DNA from: Blasia pusilla
Taxonomy: Eukaryota > Marchantiophyta > Marchantiopsida > Blasiales
Direction: 5' to 3'
Assembly (NCBI GenBank): GCA_050084515.1
Contig: CM114274.1
Location: 26,536,001-26,600,000 of the forward strand
DNA length: 64,000 nucleotides
The notes under the pieces are model-generated. The model saw only the letters and a program-made list of their open reading frames with translations, was not told the DNA's origin and made no database searches. The number at the start of each line of letters is the position of its first letter. The first letter of the stretch is position 1. The position numbers and the translations under genes were made by a program. This document shows positions 31,241-44,980 of the stretch, piece after piece.

Positions 31241-32675
31241 ATTTCAAAACAGAAGCCACATAACACGTTGTGATACCGGGAACAACACATAATTGAATAC
31301 ACATGAACAATAAACAAATGTTCATACTCGTCGTTGCAGTTTGCTTTCGTCCTTTCCGGTGCCATTCTACCTGTAGTCCAGCTCCCGGTTGTGTATTTTA
31401 TGGAACCTCACATATATGCCCTTATACGCTGATTAATCTGCCGACACGACAATCTTGGTCGCCGAAAGGATACGGTGTTTACAATATACCTAGTAGTGTA
31501 ATTAACTAATCAATATTAAAAATTGTGCATGGCACCTGGAGGCCGCATTCTTGTTTTTAATCGTGCTTACACGAGCTGACCTCCTAGTAGAATAGAAGAA
31601 TGAAATTATTAAACATCTGAAGTTTAGAGAATTTTGGAAAAAACAAACGTCCTTAAAAAGAGCGACGTTTTCGCGCGTGCTGGCTAGTCTGAGGAGAGTA
31701 ACAAACAAGATATCTGTTGTGCCAACGTTCGAAGCACATTATTCTTCGGCTTCTTCCTCACCGAGGTGGATAGATTCTCCGTTCCGTGCACCTTTTTACT
31801 TCCATCCATTCATAGAGATCTGGGCCGAGCGTTCGCATCGACGGGCAAAGCAGCACGAAGCTAACCGTAGTTAGAGACAAGGATCATTTCTTGCGCGCAT
31901 ACGTCTCCGGCTTCTTAACACGTGAGAATATCGTAGTCCTGCTGAGACAGGACTTAATCGGGTGAATGAGGCGAATGAGGCAGGGGTTAATAATAATAAT
32001 CAGATGGCCATGAAGTCCGCCTCAATCCATAGGTGGACTTGATTGCCGCCTCTTGATCGAGCCGCATCGCCATCGTCGACGACCAGAATCGGGAAGAAAT
32101 CGTAGGGCCCACCGCGGCTCGCTCGCTCACTGCGTAGGGAAGAATCTTGTCAGGACATTTGTCCACCTGTCTCAATTAACGAAACTCACGCCGGAGGCGG
32201 GTGGTTCGTTTCGTCGCTGGACGGTACGCTCCTGTCCGGGCTAAATTTGGCCACGAACACTTTGGTGGCAGGCGAGGTAAACGGCAGCCAGACGCGGAGT
32301 GGCTTCAGGCTTGACCGCGCGATCAGTGACGCACCGAAAGAGGAATGGGCGCAGCGAACGGAAGTTACGGAACGCGGGTGAGGTGTAATCTCTGCCGGCC
32401 CTACGTCCGATCGATTCTTGCTCCACGTCAGTGAGGGTGCGGCCTGCGTTCGAATCATCGAGTTTCTGACCGGCGGGCAGCTTTCCCGTGGAGTTTCACG
32501 AGCATCGATTGTAAATGACAATCGAAGCTCTTAGTACCTACCACCATCTCCGCTGCGCTGCACACACTGCTATGGCTCGACCGGAGCCACTCCTTTCTGT
32601 CGCCAGCCCCAGGGACGAATGGATAGAACAGTTGTTGGAAGAGTCCGTAAATCTAGATCCCGGTCTCCATCTCCA
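31241..32675. other. GC/CpG-richer island without recognised gene
   Basis: CpG-rich DNA, especially from 31650, in contrast to the CpG-poor transposon regions. Open frames on both strands overlap and none is recognisable. It may be the promoter or 5' region of a host gene. Confidence 0.4.
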
Positions 32676-32710
32676 GGGCGGGGCGGGGCGGGGCGGGGCG
32701 GGGCGGGCAG
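32676..32710 (+). repeat. GGGGC tandem repeat
   Basis: Uninterrupted GGGGC-type pentamers, about seven units, ending gggcgggcaggg. Runs of four G with single-C spacers on this strand are a classic G-quadruplex-forming pattern, and the sequence also matches repeated GC-box cores. Confidence 0.9.
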
Positions 32711-33316
32711 GGAGTTCGTTAAAATTCCCGCGTACTCATCCTCTTGCGGGCGTTCGCGCTCTGTTGTGTCGGTATGAGCTCGCCCCATCGGCGCCTGTCG
32801 ATCACGTACAGCCACTCGACTTTCAAGTCGCTCTGTGGGTGCTCGTCGATGGGAATGCTCATGGATGAATAATGAAAACTGATAATAACTGGGTTGAGAC
32901 GATAAAACTTCATAAGACATAAATCCTCATCATAAGATGCGTTCGGAAAATCCTTATTATGTGGTATTTTTTCTTCAAAAACTTCACGTGTTCCTCTAAT
33001 ATGTGTGAGGGAATTTTACATTTCATGTTTGATGTGTGTTTTCTTTTATAGATATTCCAAATTGTTGTATTTTTAGACGGTCAAACGAATGTGTTTGGAA
33101 TTTTAATGAGGAAACTCTCTTTAATTAATACTCTGTTCTATTGTGATGTATTGGGCCATAAGAATCCTTTCCGAATCGCATATTAGAGTTCTTCCATGTT
33201 CATGGATTTGGAGAGAGGAGTTTTGTACCTTCATCTCCCTAATATTCTTGTAATGTTCATTCAACTTATTCTAGTTCTCTACCTTGTCTTTTTCCTTTTT
33301 TTATCTCTCGGTATGG
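32711..33316. other. Transition from GC island to AT-rich DNA
   Basis: No gene recognised. Base composition falls sharply after about 32860. Confidence 0.45.
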
Positions 33317-33355
33317 ATGGAGAGAGGTTAAGGTATGTCCTCAACCTCTCTCCAT
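33317..33355. repeat. 13-bp inverted repeat
   Basis: ATGGAGAGAGGTT (33317-33329) and its exact complement (33343-33355) enclose 13 bases. No T-tract or gene end gives it a function. Confidence 0.85.
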
Positions 33356-34680
33356 TTATGTCTCTTCTTCCTTATCATTTATCTTTTTTTTTTTATGAGA
33401 GAAGGGGACAAACATGGGGGAAAGTAGACAAACTCCTTTCCTCTCTCCTTAGGAGTAGATAGGTATTATGGGCCATACTTCAATATCCAAAGAGGGCTTA
33501 TAAATTTCTTTACCCTTCTAATAAGAGGAGGAACCCTTTCTATTTGCATCTCCCCTCTTGGTTCCTATTCAAGAACGGAGGATTTATGTCTCCTATCTCG
33601 AGAGAATGGATGATCCCTCCATTTTCATATCTTCCCTCTATTGTCTCATCCACCTCGTTCTCATCCTCCATCGTCTTCATACCTTTTCCCTTTAAAAGAA
33701 TGGACATGGTTAATTTTGTTTCTACAGTCCCTCTATCCCTCATCTTGAAGATTTGAACCCTCCTCTCCTCTATAGTTATAGTGATTTAAGAAGGATAGTC
33801 ACTTCAAGAGTTTGACATGATTACTTGTTGGCTTCTCTTTGATGACCTGGGGATGCATGCCATTCCTTTTGATGGTTGGGTCATCCCTCAAGTTGTTAGA
33901 GGAATATTTAATCTAAAGGAACTCACAATTAAGCCTTCCAAGCATCATCTAGGGCATAGAGTTTTTGGGCTCATGTATATCACGTATTTGCAAAGGGAAA
34001 GTGTGGGTTTGACCGAATTGATTCTAGTTATCTCAAGAGGAACGATTCCCCATGATCTCAACAATTAATAGTTGGAGACATATGTTGAGGAGAACTAGAG
34101 ACAAGGTATCTTATGGTACTTCAAAGGTCATTATTTTGATCAAGTGTTGGAGACATTGTATCACTTAAGGTGAATTTTGTTAATAAGTTGAAATTCTCCT
34201 ATGAAGTATAAAATCACTACATACACTCTCCATTCTCTCACTGCAAGTATCACGAATGGTATTGCCGAGGCGATCACTTTTTCATAACATCTAACCCCAA
34301 AATTTCTAACTCTAAATCTTTGTAATCTACTTTACGCTTGTACACAAGAAAAATGACAAAAGTAGTATTGAACCCTATTCAAGCAGGGCTATTTACATCC
34401 ATAGATTGGTAAATAATGATATACAAAATACAATCCCAAGTTCTTTCGTACGTGATAATAGGAAATATCACCACAGTTGGTAATTAGATGATTTGAATCA
34501 TGAAAGTCTTTTCAAAGTATTAGACTAGATAACAAGTACACTAGTGCATATCTATGAAAAGAAACCCTTACGTGGTATGGGTTGAGAAAAGGGAAAATCG
34601 GGTACAACTCACACTATATCCCTATCTATGATTGACGGACATCCTTAATTCTCCTCATGAAGGGAATATGGTGGAGTTTC
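33356..34680. other. AT-rich region without recognised gene
   Basis: Pyrimidine-rich near 33480-33760. The open frame at 33817-34068 (DDLGMHAIPFDGWVIPQVVRG) is unrecognised and may be a chance or retroelement fragment. Confidence 0.4.
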
Positions 34681-34915
34681 TCTCCCAAGAGGGATAACCC
34701 ATTCTTATTGGAAAAGTAATAAGTCCAAATCCATCCATTATCCCTAGAATGACAGAGGGAAATTTTCTAAGATAAGAAGTCTCTTGAAATAATCATCTCT
34801 ATACATGTTAGACCCTCAAAACTGTTGAAGAATGGATCATGGCCAAGTCATTCTCCCAAGAAGGGTAATCCACTCTCATTGGAAGAGCAAAAAAATCCAA
34901 TAACATCCAATCAAG
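34681..34915 (+). repeat. Diverged direct duplication
   Basis: The segment starting 'tctcccaagagggataaccc' at 34681 recurs as 'tctcccaagaagggtaatcc' at 34852, about 171 bp later. Both continue 'attggaa.ag..aa..a.tccaa' and 'catcca'. Confidence 0.6.
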
Positions 34916-35604
34916 AATGACAAGAGAAAATCGAGAGATGAAGTTTAAGGTGATGAACCCTTAAAAGTCCTTCCTTTTTATATGCTCATAAGGAATCCAC
35001 AATAATACAAAATATGGCTCATCTTATATGGGTCACATGTTTCCTTTCAAGGCTCCCATTTTGACACAAGTACATTACTTTTTATCTCCTCCTAAAATAT
35101 CATAATAAAACCACTTGATATCCTCCAAACTACTCCAACTACCTTAGCCTTGATTTCTTCACGAACCAAGACTACCTTAATTTTATTTTCATTAATACAT
35201 CAACCCACTACTTTAATTTTAGATTTTTCATGTCTATTTTATTATTTCTTTTCCTAAAGTTAGGTGAGCACAAATGAGACATAAAAAAAATGTTTAAACA
35301 TGAAATTTTATTTTCTTAAGCTAATTTATTTAATACTTATAAAACTCTTTTTGATACTAGCTAATAAGAGTGGAATATACATAAAGGATCATTTTATCAC
35401 ATGACAACACTAGTCATTAGAGCTACGTAAGCTAAAAACACATTTTAACTTGATTAGCTAAGGTAAACATGTAAACATGAGCCTTATATCTATCTCAGTA
35501 GAAGAAGCAATAGATTTGAGAGCTTATGGAAGTTAATATATAACTTTTTATGTTGTAAAATGTAAGACAATGAGTTTGGAAAGATATTTGGAAGAATTAC
35601 TAAT
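34916..35604. other. AT-rich spacer
   Basis: Very low GC, with no open frame of note and nothing recognised. Confidence 0.5.
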
Positions 35605-35715
35605 TCTTTTTTTGAAGTTCCTTACTCTTCCGTTTCTTCCTCCCTCCACCTCCACTCCCTCCTCCTTATTGCCCCACTCACATTAGAACAGACTTGTCCG
35701 TTTTTTGCAACCATG
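35605..35715 (+). mobile_element. 3' fragment of hAT-like MITE
   Basis: 'tttcttcctccctccac' through 'gacttgtccgttttttgcaaccatg' matches the right half of the MITE at 4090-4408, including its terminal TGCAACCATG. The left half is absent. Confidence 0.6.
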
Positions 35716-36360
35716 GTCACACCAAGGTCTTTCCTCCTTGGACCCACTATTATGACTCTGTTTCTTGGGTTCTCGCTAGCATGGGTGTCACAGACTTAGC
35801 TATTCGTGACGGATCTCAAATTTTCCCCTAATTTATTATTTCCATAATCATTTGTAAGATTACTAGCAAGAGGGGTCTCAAGAACAAACATCTCTCTACT
35901 CGACACTCGTTCTTTTGGATTGTCTCTCGTCTTGACACTTGTCCCTTCTAATAGTTTAGTTTCATCTAACTAAATTAGATGAGAAGAAAGGCTTCTTTCG
36001 AGTGTGGAACATATACACCAACTAGTTGAAATTTATAGAAAACAACCTCATGTTAACAACTTATTGGTTCAAAAGAACCAATAAGGGGGAGGAGGTAGGT
36101 GATCAATGATAGTATAGGTTCTTGGCATGCTAAAAAATCAAAACTCCATAACGCTAACCTGATCCTGGTTATATTAGAAAAAAATTTAGGTACCGCCCCT
36201 ACAGGTTCTTGCTGTTTTTTTCATCTAGACCATCCAGGTGTCCTCACAAGATATGTATTCATTACTTTTTTTCCCGTTACCCGTCTCAAAGGAAAGGGCC
36301 CCGTCTCAAAGGAAAGGCAGAGACTGGTTTTAAATTAACTAAATTTCCTAAAAATACATT
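35716..36360. other. Spacer
   Basis: No gene recognised. One open frame (36099-36338) lacks any known motif. A short direct repeat of 'cgtctcaaaggaaagg' occurs at about 36282 and 36302. Confidence 0.45.
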
Positions 36361-38400
36361 TTTTTAAAACACAAGACACCGTGAAAGCTCGCTAGTCGTG
36401 AAATGACACTCATTACCTCACGAAATGAGTCTCAGGCGGAGAGGATGAGGCTAAGGAGGTCTAACTGGACGCCTTACATCCGGACTCGTATACTGCCGAG
36501 GTCTCGCTGTCACTGATCTGCGATGGCTGCTGCAATAGCTCCAGTGGGGGAAATAGACGTCTTGCCGTTGCTGCTTATCTGTCCTTATGTGTACGCGAAA
36601 GACGTCGAGGATTCTTGGCGCAGCCAGTATGTGTAATCTTGTAGCATGTACGATGCGTATTTCCTACGATTCGTGTAATTGCGATCTCGCGTAAGAGTTT
36701 AGAGAATTTTTACTGATTTAAACTGTGTAAATTTTCGCTAGTACGATTTTACGTGCGGACAGTGATTGCAGATTCCAGGTTTTGTAGCTTTTGTGACTCA
36801 TGGACTAGTTTAGCGCGGACCTCAAGCGCAAAAGTCTACATAGTTTGACGTCGTCTCTGTATGAAACGTTCATGTTGAAGGTGCATGGCGCTCACGAGCT
36901 TCTTGCTCTCAATTGCATGACAAAGGTAGAACGAAAAGGTTGGAATCGCATTTTCAAAAGCTATCCTAGGCTTTCAAAGTCTTTGAAAATCTGTACTCTT
37001 CCATTGGATTTGGGCGTAAGACTTAGAAGTGGGGAAAGTGTTTAGAATCTTACCAATTGCGTGTTAAATGTGAATAAAGAATTGTATCTATATTACAGAA
37101 GTCGGATATAAATTGCAGGTTTTATACCGATACAATGCTATGAGCATCTGCCATATTCTATTTAGATACACACATATAGATCCTGAATTTCCTTCTAGCC
37201 TGCGATGAAAATCTATATGTTCGATCCGGAAAAACACACTCCAATTCAAAATATCAGACTGGTGTTTAGAATGTCTTTTTCTAATTTTTGGCACCTCAGA
37301 TCTCGATCTTAGGTGCACTGACACAGCTCTTACACGGCCGATACAGTTATGGTTGTGGTTCGTAAATTAGTCTTTTCCACTCGGTCTCCCACTCGGTCTC
37401 ATCCAGGGTTCGGGGAGTCTTTTCGTGGGACCCGGTACATTTCCGGGGTATCACAGTCAGAAGCAATAAATCTGGTTTTAGGACAGCCAATACAAAGAAC
37501 TCCCCAAAGTGCAGTCATTTTCAGCCGACGATTTCAAAATAAGAACGGGAAATCTCAAATCGTATGGGCTAGATTTACAAGTAACCCCGGATCTCTCCGG
37601 ATCATTGGTCTTTTGGTTTTGATGCCGTATTCAGAATCTGATGATGAGATATTTTTTCCTCTCTTCGGTTGTACAATGTGGCAATACTACCCAAATAAGT
37701 ACTTGAGGTTGACCGTAGTATGTATCCACCGTAATTCCGGAATCAGAATTTTTTAGTTTCAGCTGTATGCAACACTCAGTCGGAGAATTCTGTCCAGTCA
37801 AGTCTCAATTTCCACGAGATTATAGGGTTATAATTACATCCTTTTGGTTGGCTCTAGACTCAAGATGACGGGTTTAGAGTTTGAACCGACTCATCCCAAA
37901 CAAATCATTCTCTCCAGAAAAAGCGGCTCCTCTTGATCAAATTCTGTTTGTCTTCTGAAAACACTTCGGAAATCGCTGAAATCAATGCCAGCGTTGCACG
38001 CGGTAGTGCTGGATATGAGTACAAGCTGAGCTTTCTAAGTTGTAGAGTGACTGAGCATGGCGGGGATTGAGCAGTGAATCTGCTGCATTCAGAAGCTCTA
38101 GAAGAACTGCTCACATGCCAAATTGCCAATAAACATTTGGAATTCAGTTGTGTCTGTTGTGATTGCATCTTCGCCGTTCTCACGAATCGTCCTGAACCGA
38201 TAATCTTCTTAGCAGGTGGGCAGAGGGGTTCATAATGGATACGAGATTTAATAGCACATCTGCACTTCCATATCTCATTCAAACGTATAAAATCCCACTT
38301 ATACGACGAGTATATACCCATGAGGTGAAAAATTCCAAGGATTACGAGAGGCAGTCTGACCGGAGTTCAGACGCAAGATATATATTGTAAGGCGTTAGCT
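36361..38400. other. CpG-richer single-copy-looking DNA
   Basis: Open frames 37349-37756 (plus) and 37905-38321 (minus) are the longest but show no motif I recognise. Composition differs from the flanking AT-rich DNA and no copy recurs in the window. It could contain introns or UTR of an unrecognised gene. Confidence 0.35.
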
Positions 38401-39060
38401 CGGGATAAGAGCGTTTCGATGAACGTGTGAAATCTTCCAAGTTTTAAAGTTAATTCTTTTTTCTACGGCGAACTAAAGTTCAAGAGAAAAGAGTTTTTAG
38501 TATTTATATTATTTGGTAAAATAAATTAAAATTAAAAAATATCCCGATGGCAAAATTGTGAGTCAAATGATTATTTAATTTAAGAAATTAATTTCTTATT
38601 TCATTGTTTGATAAAAATAAAACAAAAAGAACAACACACTAATTTAAATTTATTAACCAACTTCCTGCCCTTTGAGATGAGTGGGAGAATAATTAGTAAA
38701 CATGTGTGGAAGAGAGGAAGAAAACATAAAGTATCTCTAGAGGCTATAAGGAAAATTTTCAAATTTTTATTACGAGGTTTTTGTGAAGAATATTTTGAAA
38801 AAAAATTAGAATAAAAATAATTTTTTTCTTGGTAGAGAGATAGGATTTCAAAAAGTTAATGTTCCAAATTTTTTATGAATTAGTAAAATAAATCTTTTAA
38901 AAAAGAAATTTTCAAACATTCATATATTTAAACAAAAATTTATTCTTTGTGCTTACTTATGCAATGGCTTTATCAAATATCTATTTTTTAAATGTATTGA
39001 TCTCCATCCCTTTGAATACATCGAACACGGAAATTGCTAATATATATACATCGCATGCAA
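38401..39060. other. AT-rich spacer
   Basis: Strongly AT-rich with A/T runs. The open frame at 38608-38814 is Lys/Phe-rich, as expected from composition alone. Confidence 0.5.
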
Positions 39061-42000
39061 TTGATCTAATCGGAAGATTACACGTAGAAGCGGTAGCCCA
39101 GTGAATATCTTTTGCAAGTAGATTTGCTATGGATGTTCCCGGCAGGATACCGTTTTTGTTTAAATCTTACACTAAACAAAAACTCCCGAGTCCCAACGAC
39201 AATCAGTGGGCCTCTGTCCTCCGGATTTCAAAGATCCGGAGTTTCAGTTTCACTCGCTGTCAGTTTCAGTTTGAGTGTTGAAAGTGTAATTATAGTTTTT
39301 TTTAAAGCGATATCTTCAAGGCGCCGTGAGGTACTCGATCACTTCCTCTATAGTATCTGTAAATATATTAAATGCTTATATTTCCAGGTAGTAGTGTCTT
39401 CGTTCCTTTTAAAACTATGTTTGGCTTTTTCCAGCTAACGAAGTGTCATATCCGTCAATGTATAGGTTTCCCAGTAACCTTGCATCGTATTACTCTGTGA
39501 CGATGTTCCTCTCGCAATTTGGTACTCTCGAGTCTCCACCCGATGCTGTTTTGCAGTCGCACGTTGGGAGGCTGGGCGTCTGACAAATGTCGAAAACAGA
39601 GTTGAAGTCTCGCCTACGAGAAGTATGTCTCCCGTATTTCATGGCCACAGAAATCTATCTCTTCACTGCTTGTCAGATAATCTCAACAGTCTCTTACGAC
39701 CCTCCGCTATTCCTGAAACTAGCCGGCCATAAGATCTTCACTATTCCTGACTGCTCGGAAGACGCCGGTTCACTGTGTTCGTCGCTGTTGACTGAGAGAC
39801 TACTCTCAATACAGACATTCTGTTTTGTGTGACAACGAATTCACGTGGATTTGTTCGTGCATACCTAATATTTGCACCTAATATTTGTACACATTGGTTC
39901 CAGCAATAAAGTAAGGTGTGGATGGCCCAAACTCTTCTTATGCATGAAGTGAAGATATGAATGAAGCTTGCTAGGAGCATCTGTTCAACAAATTGTCAAG
40001 ATAATATGATCACCATGCTCCTGACCTGTGTAAATGTGCGTACATCTACACGAATGGATATCTACAAGATTGAACTGTCAAGACTGTATCTTGAAAGTTT
40101 TGTTAATTATCTCTGCAACTCTCATACCCTCCAAGGTGAGGTCGACTCGAGCACTGCATTTTTCCCGTTACCTTAGAGCGCAGGCGGATGAGGACTTCAA
40201 GATGAAGGTCACTTTAGTCGGAAAGACTCAGATTGAACCTTTCGAGACTGAGGAGTATTTACTCTAGAAGTATTGCAGAACAATGACCACAGATTGATTA
40301 TGATAGCTTTACAGCGTGATCGACAGATCATGATGTTAAGCCATCATAATCGACCCAGACTGAGTGGAAATGACTAATTCCGACGTGGTCTGCAGTTCCT
40401 CTCACCGGACAATTCAAGGCACAGTGTTAGTTTAGTCCATTGCTGTAAGCCTTAGTTTACCGAGATCAGGACCGCCTGAGTGCTCCCATCTACTAACTTT
40501 GTGATTTCAGACGACGATTTCGAAGCCGAAGTCAGGTTCTCAAACGTCAAAGAAACCGCCGCATCAAATAGTGGTTAACTAACACTATTTGATGCAGCAC
40601 CTGTCAAAAGTCTTACAATATCTAAATCGATTGGTGGTAGATAGATAAGCACGCATCACTTCTTCTGAAAACACCTATCGCTCTTCAAAATAAGGTTTTG
40701 AACTAACAATGCGATGGAATGGATTGGAAATGGAAGTAATTACGTGTCTTATTGCCCCTCCTACGCGAGTGCATGACGAAAAGTCATAGATCCATGAAAA
40801 TTGTGAGTTTAATCTAGAAAGCATGAGTGATGTGAGAGTGTGCGTTACTGTAGAATTCTTCATTCATGATTGGAATGTTTTCCACTGATCAATGCAGTTA
40901 GTCTCATGAGAAATGCGAATTTAAGCGACGACTCAGCGGCGTGTGTACATTCCCCGTTCTAACGTTCCACGTGCACTTCGACATGTTTCTTGAGCGGATT
41001 CGGATAGATATATATTATATTTACTTGTGAGGTGTTCATCGCTTCTCTAGAGTTGATGAGACAGACAACAAAGAGGAGACCAATTGAAATGCAGGTGTCA
41101 CCACAGATAAGACCAGAATCTTGTGGGCCAAGATTATCATGGCGGAAAAATCATGCAACTCTCTGATTAAGTAAATCAAATTTACCATCGAATCACTAAG
41201 TCTTGTTGTTGCATCAAGCGTAAGATATGCAGGCTTTAAGTTTCCCTGCCAAACGGTTGGGAAACATCTGGTAACGAATCGTGCAAAGATGGTCAATTTA
41301 GAAGGACCCAGATGGATTCGACAACTCGACCTAAATATATATTAGGTTGCGTGGTGCCGGAGAGCCATGTAGACGTAAGACTCGACGAGATCGTGAGTTG
41401 TATCGTGACTACTACCTAAGACAGTCTCTCGTCCAAGTCGCCATCAAGAGTCGCTATGACGTCCACCTAGAGCCATGTAGATCCGGAGTGCTCCAGTGGG
41501 CGATTGATCATGAATTCAGCACTCAAAATTTGGATCACACCTTATTGCAGATGCAGGCTGACATGACACATCGATCTTCGTCATCATGCGCAACCTGGAA
41601 ACAAAATTACTGGAGACGTACACTTCGTTGCTCTTGTGAAGATGAGTGGCGAGCCTGGGATTGAAACGCGGAAGCCTGATCCGCCTCTGAGCTATACATG
41701 CACGCGAATATTCTATATTTCTGCATGGGAGCTTTGATCGATTGAGAGCTGTTCCTTCTGGCCAAGCGAAGTACGGTAGGATTGAAATGACCGACTGTAC
41801 TGTACCCTCCATGTGCGATACTTCCTACCATCATCACATGGGTCTTCACCACCAACCTAAGCTATCCCTTAATACACGTCGAAAAAACATGATAATGAGA
41901 AGTCAAGTGCTGTCAGTCCAGGTCCGCGGCTGCTGCTATCAGTGATTGGTGATGGTTGCTGCAGCTACGAGTGCAGGCTTTATCGATCGGTAGACGAAGG

Positions 42001-43900
42001 GACAGCCAGACTTTGTTGTTTCGTTTTGTATCACATGATTATTTTCAATCACAATATAGTGCGCACAGTTGTGCGTTGCAATTGGAAGGCGCAGTCTTTT
42101 GAGGACTCCATATACAATTGGATCGGTTGAGATACTTCTATGCTCTATTAGAAAATGTCGGATTAATCGCCTCTGGTACGTGATCTGAACCAGCGTTACG
42201 GAAGTGATATTGATCCCAGGAATCACGAGAGATCCATCCACTGCCAGAAAACTCTACATACTGTTTGTGAGTGCTCCGCACCACCTCCATCGACGTCATT
42301 TTCTTTCGATTTCCGTTCTCAATAAAGAAACGTACTATTCCCCATTGGACTGAGATTCCGCAGCTAAGAGTTTGCAGAATCCTCGAGACCCGAAATTAAG
42401 GCAAGTCATCAAGTTTGGCTGACAAGTCGAAAACTTTAAGGTGGAACTGTAGTCGACACAAAGGATGCTTACTCATTCTTGAAAAGATCTGATGGTAATG
42501 GAAGATCGCCCTAGTATCCACCCTTTGGACTTCGACGGCGGGGAAGCCGAGCTGCTTACCACTACCGATCGATCATTCCACACGCCTCGAAATCAGACGA
42601 CCAGCGAGTGGAGTCCGTGACAAGAAACGCGGATGTCTTTTCTCACACCATTGAATATCAAGGGTAACGCATTTTGCAGAGAAAATATTCGATTCGGTCC
42701 TCAGTACGGCCCGAAATCCTTTCTCCACCCTCTCACTTGGACTGAATAAAATTAAACTATAGTCCTCCACATTACCACCCCCGACCAATCCATCGACCGA
42801 GAGATTTCGAGAATCATACACGTCACCCGACGCACATACAAAGGTACCTTCAGCTTTCCCATCCATCCATCCATCCTTCCTTACTTCTCTTCGACTGAAT
42901 TAGAATACACTATTTGACCACTCCCCGATCGATCCATCCATCCACACAGAACATACCATAGCAGATCAATACGAAAAGCAAGCGTAGGACCCCAACTGTC
43001 CGCAGCAGTTCCCTACATATCTTTCTATTTATGTTCTACATTCATTTCTTTTCGTTTTTTATTCGCATGTAGATATCGGAAGCTCCAGCACCCGCAGCTT
43101 TCCAACTAACGATCTTTAACCTTCGCCCGAGCACCAAATGCACATGCATGCAAAAGTGATGAAGAGATCTGTGATCGCCGGGGGTCTGCACTTTCCGTCG
43201 GGCGTGGTAGGGCTGTCGAGATCTTCGACGCACGCGATGTGCCAAAGACGCATAACTAGAGGGAACGAGGAGAGAGGAGAGAGAAGTGGGCCTACGCTCC
43301 GATTGTGCGTGATCCGTTGTCCTCAGCGGAGACCGATACACGGGAATTTTCCACGTCCTCGAACTGAGAACTGCATTGTCGGAGAATATACTCCAAAACT
43401 CCCTCCTTAGGCTGCGAACTCGCATCACATGCCTATTGCCGTGTGGGGGGAGGAAGGATTGGTTCGAAACAAATCCCCGTAAAAGGTGCTCGCGTTTCTT
43501 TTGCCTGTCCCCCATCTTTCTTCTCTCGGAATCGGTGTTTATAGAAAGAGGACTGCTATGGGCCCTCGACTCAACTACTCCGATCCTCGAGAATCAGCAT
43601 TGACTTCATGAGCACCCAGTAGTGCATCATTTCATCTGCCTTCACTCGGCTCGAATACTTTACTCGGTACTCTGCATGACTCGATTCGAAACCATTCGTT
43701 CCCAAAAAGGATATCGATGCACACTCTTTCTAGAAAGCGATTTCCACGGCCATGAATGTCATACCATTTGGACTCGCATTAGTATGATAGTACTATTTGT
43801 GGTGTATCCGCATAAACCTCACCATGCACCATGGCCTGCCCGAGGCAGGCACATATGGGCTTCACCAGACATACCGGATTTTCGCTGGCATATTCCCAAT
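39061..43900. other. Mixed single-copy-looking DNA without recognised gene
   Basis: Moderately GC, CpG-containing DNA with many short frames on both strands (up to 157 codons, 43042-43515 minus), none with a recognisable domain. 'atcc' tetranucleotide runs occur at about 42861-42876 and 42930-42943. The CpG-rich 42500-43600 part has the look of a promoter and UTR region. Spliced host exons cannot be excluded by eye. Confidence 0.35.
40561..40595. repeat. 13-bp inverted repeat
   Basis: GCATCAAATAGTG (40561-40573) and its exact complement (40583-40595) enclose nine bases. No element boundary or duplication is apparent around it, and the hairpin's role is unknown. Confidence 0.85.
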
Positions 43901-44980
43901 AACCCAAATTTGAAAATTAAATAATTGTAAATGAGAAGCTCCTTTAGGAGGGTGCTTTTGGTTTTTCTCTTGTATGGAAGGATTATTTATTGTGAGTTAG
44001 ATTGTACGCTGGTTTGGTTTTTGGTTTAGTCTAGTTAGTATACATATGTATATCACACATCTGCGTGCTTTATGGAGTAGGCGCCATTTACCTTTATCCC
44101 ACCTAGTGAATGGACTTTAAAAAACTGTAGCATTTTATAATTATAATTGTAGCATATTTGCCCCAACCAACTAAAATTGAGTTTCTTCACTTTCTTAGAT
44201 AAGAACAAAATATTTGATATCAAAACGTAAAAGTGAGAAGATTCTTATTAAAAGTTTCACGTTCAATATTAAAAATTTTCAAGAAATACTAATCCATATT
44301 TTAATGAAACACATGGGGATTGTTAAAAGTAGGAGGGTGAATTTTTTTTCTAAAAAAAGAAATAAAATAACTAATTTATACCCTAACTTACTTATATGTG
44401 AATCTCTTTCATCCACAAACATTCAAATAATTTTGTGGGGTGTCCAGATAGGAGGTTAGGAAATTGCAAAAAATACCTAGGTTAAGACCCTGGCACTCTA
44501 TGCTTGTGCGTAACACCGGAATTCTTTCAAGCATATCTTGATATTTTGTCGGCGAAAAATAATCTAAAGACATGCTCTCGGGCAAATTTGTAAAAAAAAG
44601 CCGTGCCCTTTTTCTCTTACAAAGGCGGCACTCATTTCTTTTGGCAGCAAAATTGGGTAGCAAATTTATTTATTTAATTTAATGTCTTCACGACGAATCC
44701 AGGTACAACATAGCTTACATACCAAAGTTAGACCTCGTAATAATCCCCTGATACTAAATCCAGATAGGACCGAAAGGAGGTCAAAGAAAGTAAACCGTTA
44801 GCTAATTTTCCAAAAAAAAACATCCCCTCTCTTTTCCTCCCTCCTCCACTCACTTTCTCTCTTTCTTTCAATAAAAAATCCCTCTGTCATTTTTAGAAAC
44901 GAAAATACTGTTGAAGGTGTTGGAAGAAATAAAATATGTGTAAAAAAAGTATGGGATACAAAAGAGCGGGCATAGAGAGC
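43901..44980. other. AT-rich spacer
   Basis: Low GC, with no gene recognised. A polypyrimidine stretch occurs at about 44821-44870. Confidence 0.5.

Noticed and set aside
33817-34068. 83-codon frame with DDLGMHAIPFDGW
   Set aside because: It is isolated in AT-rich DNA, with no family recognised and no neighbouring domain.
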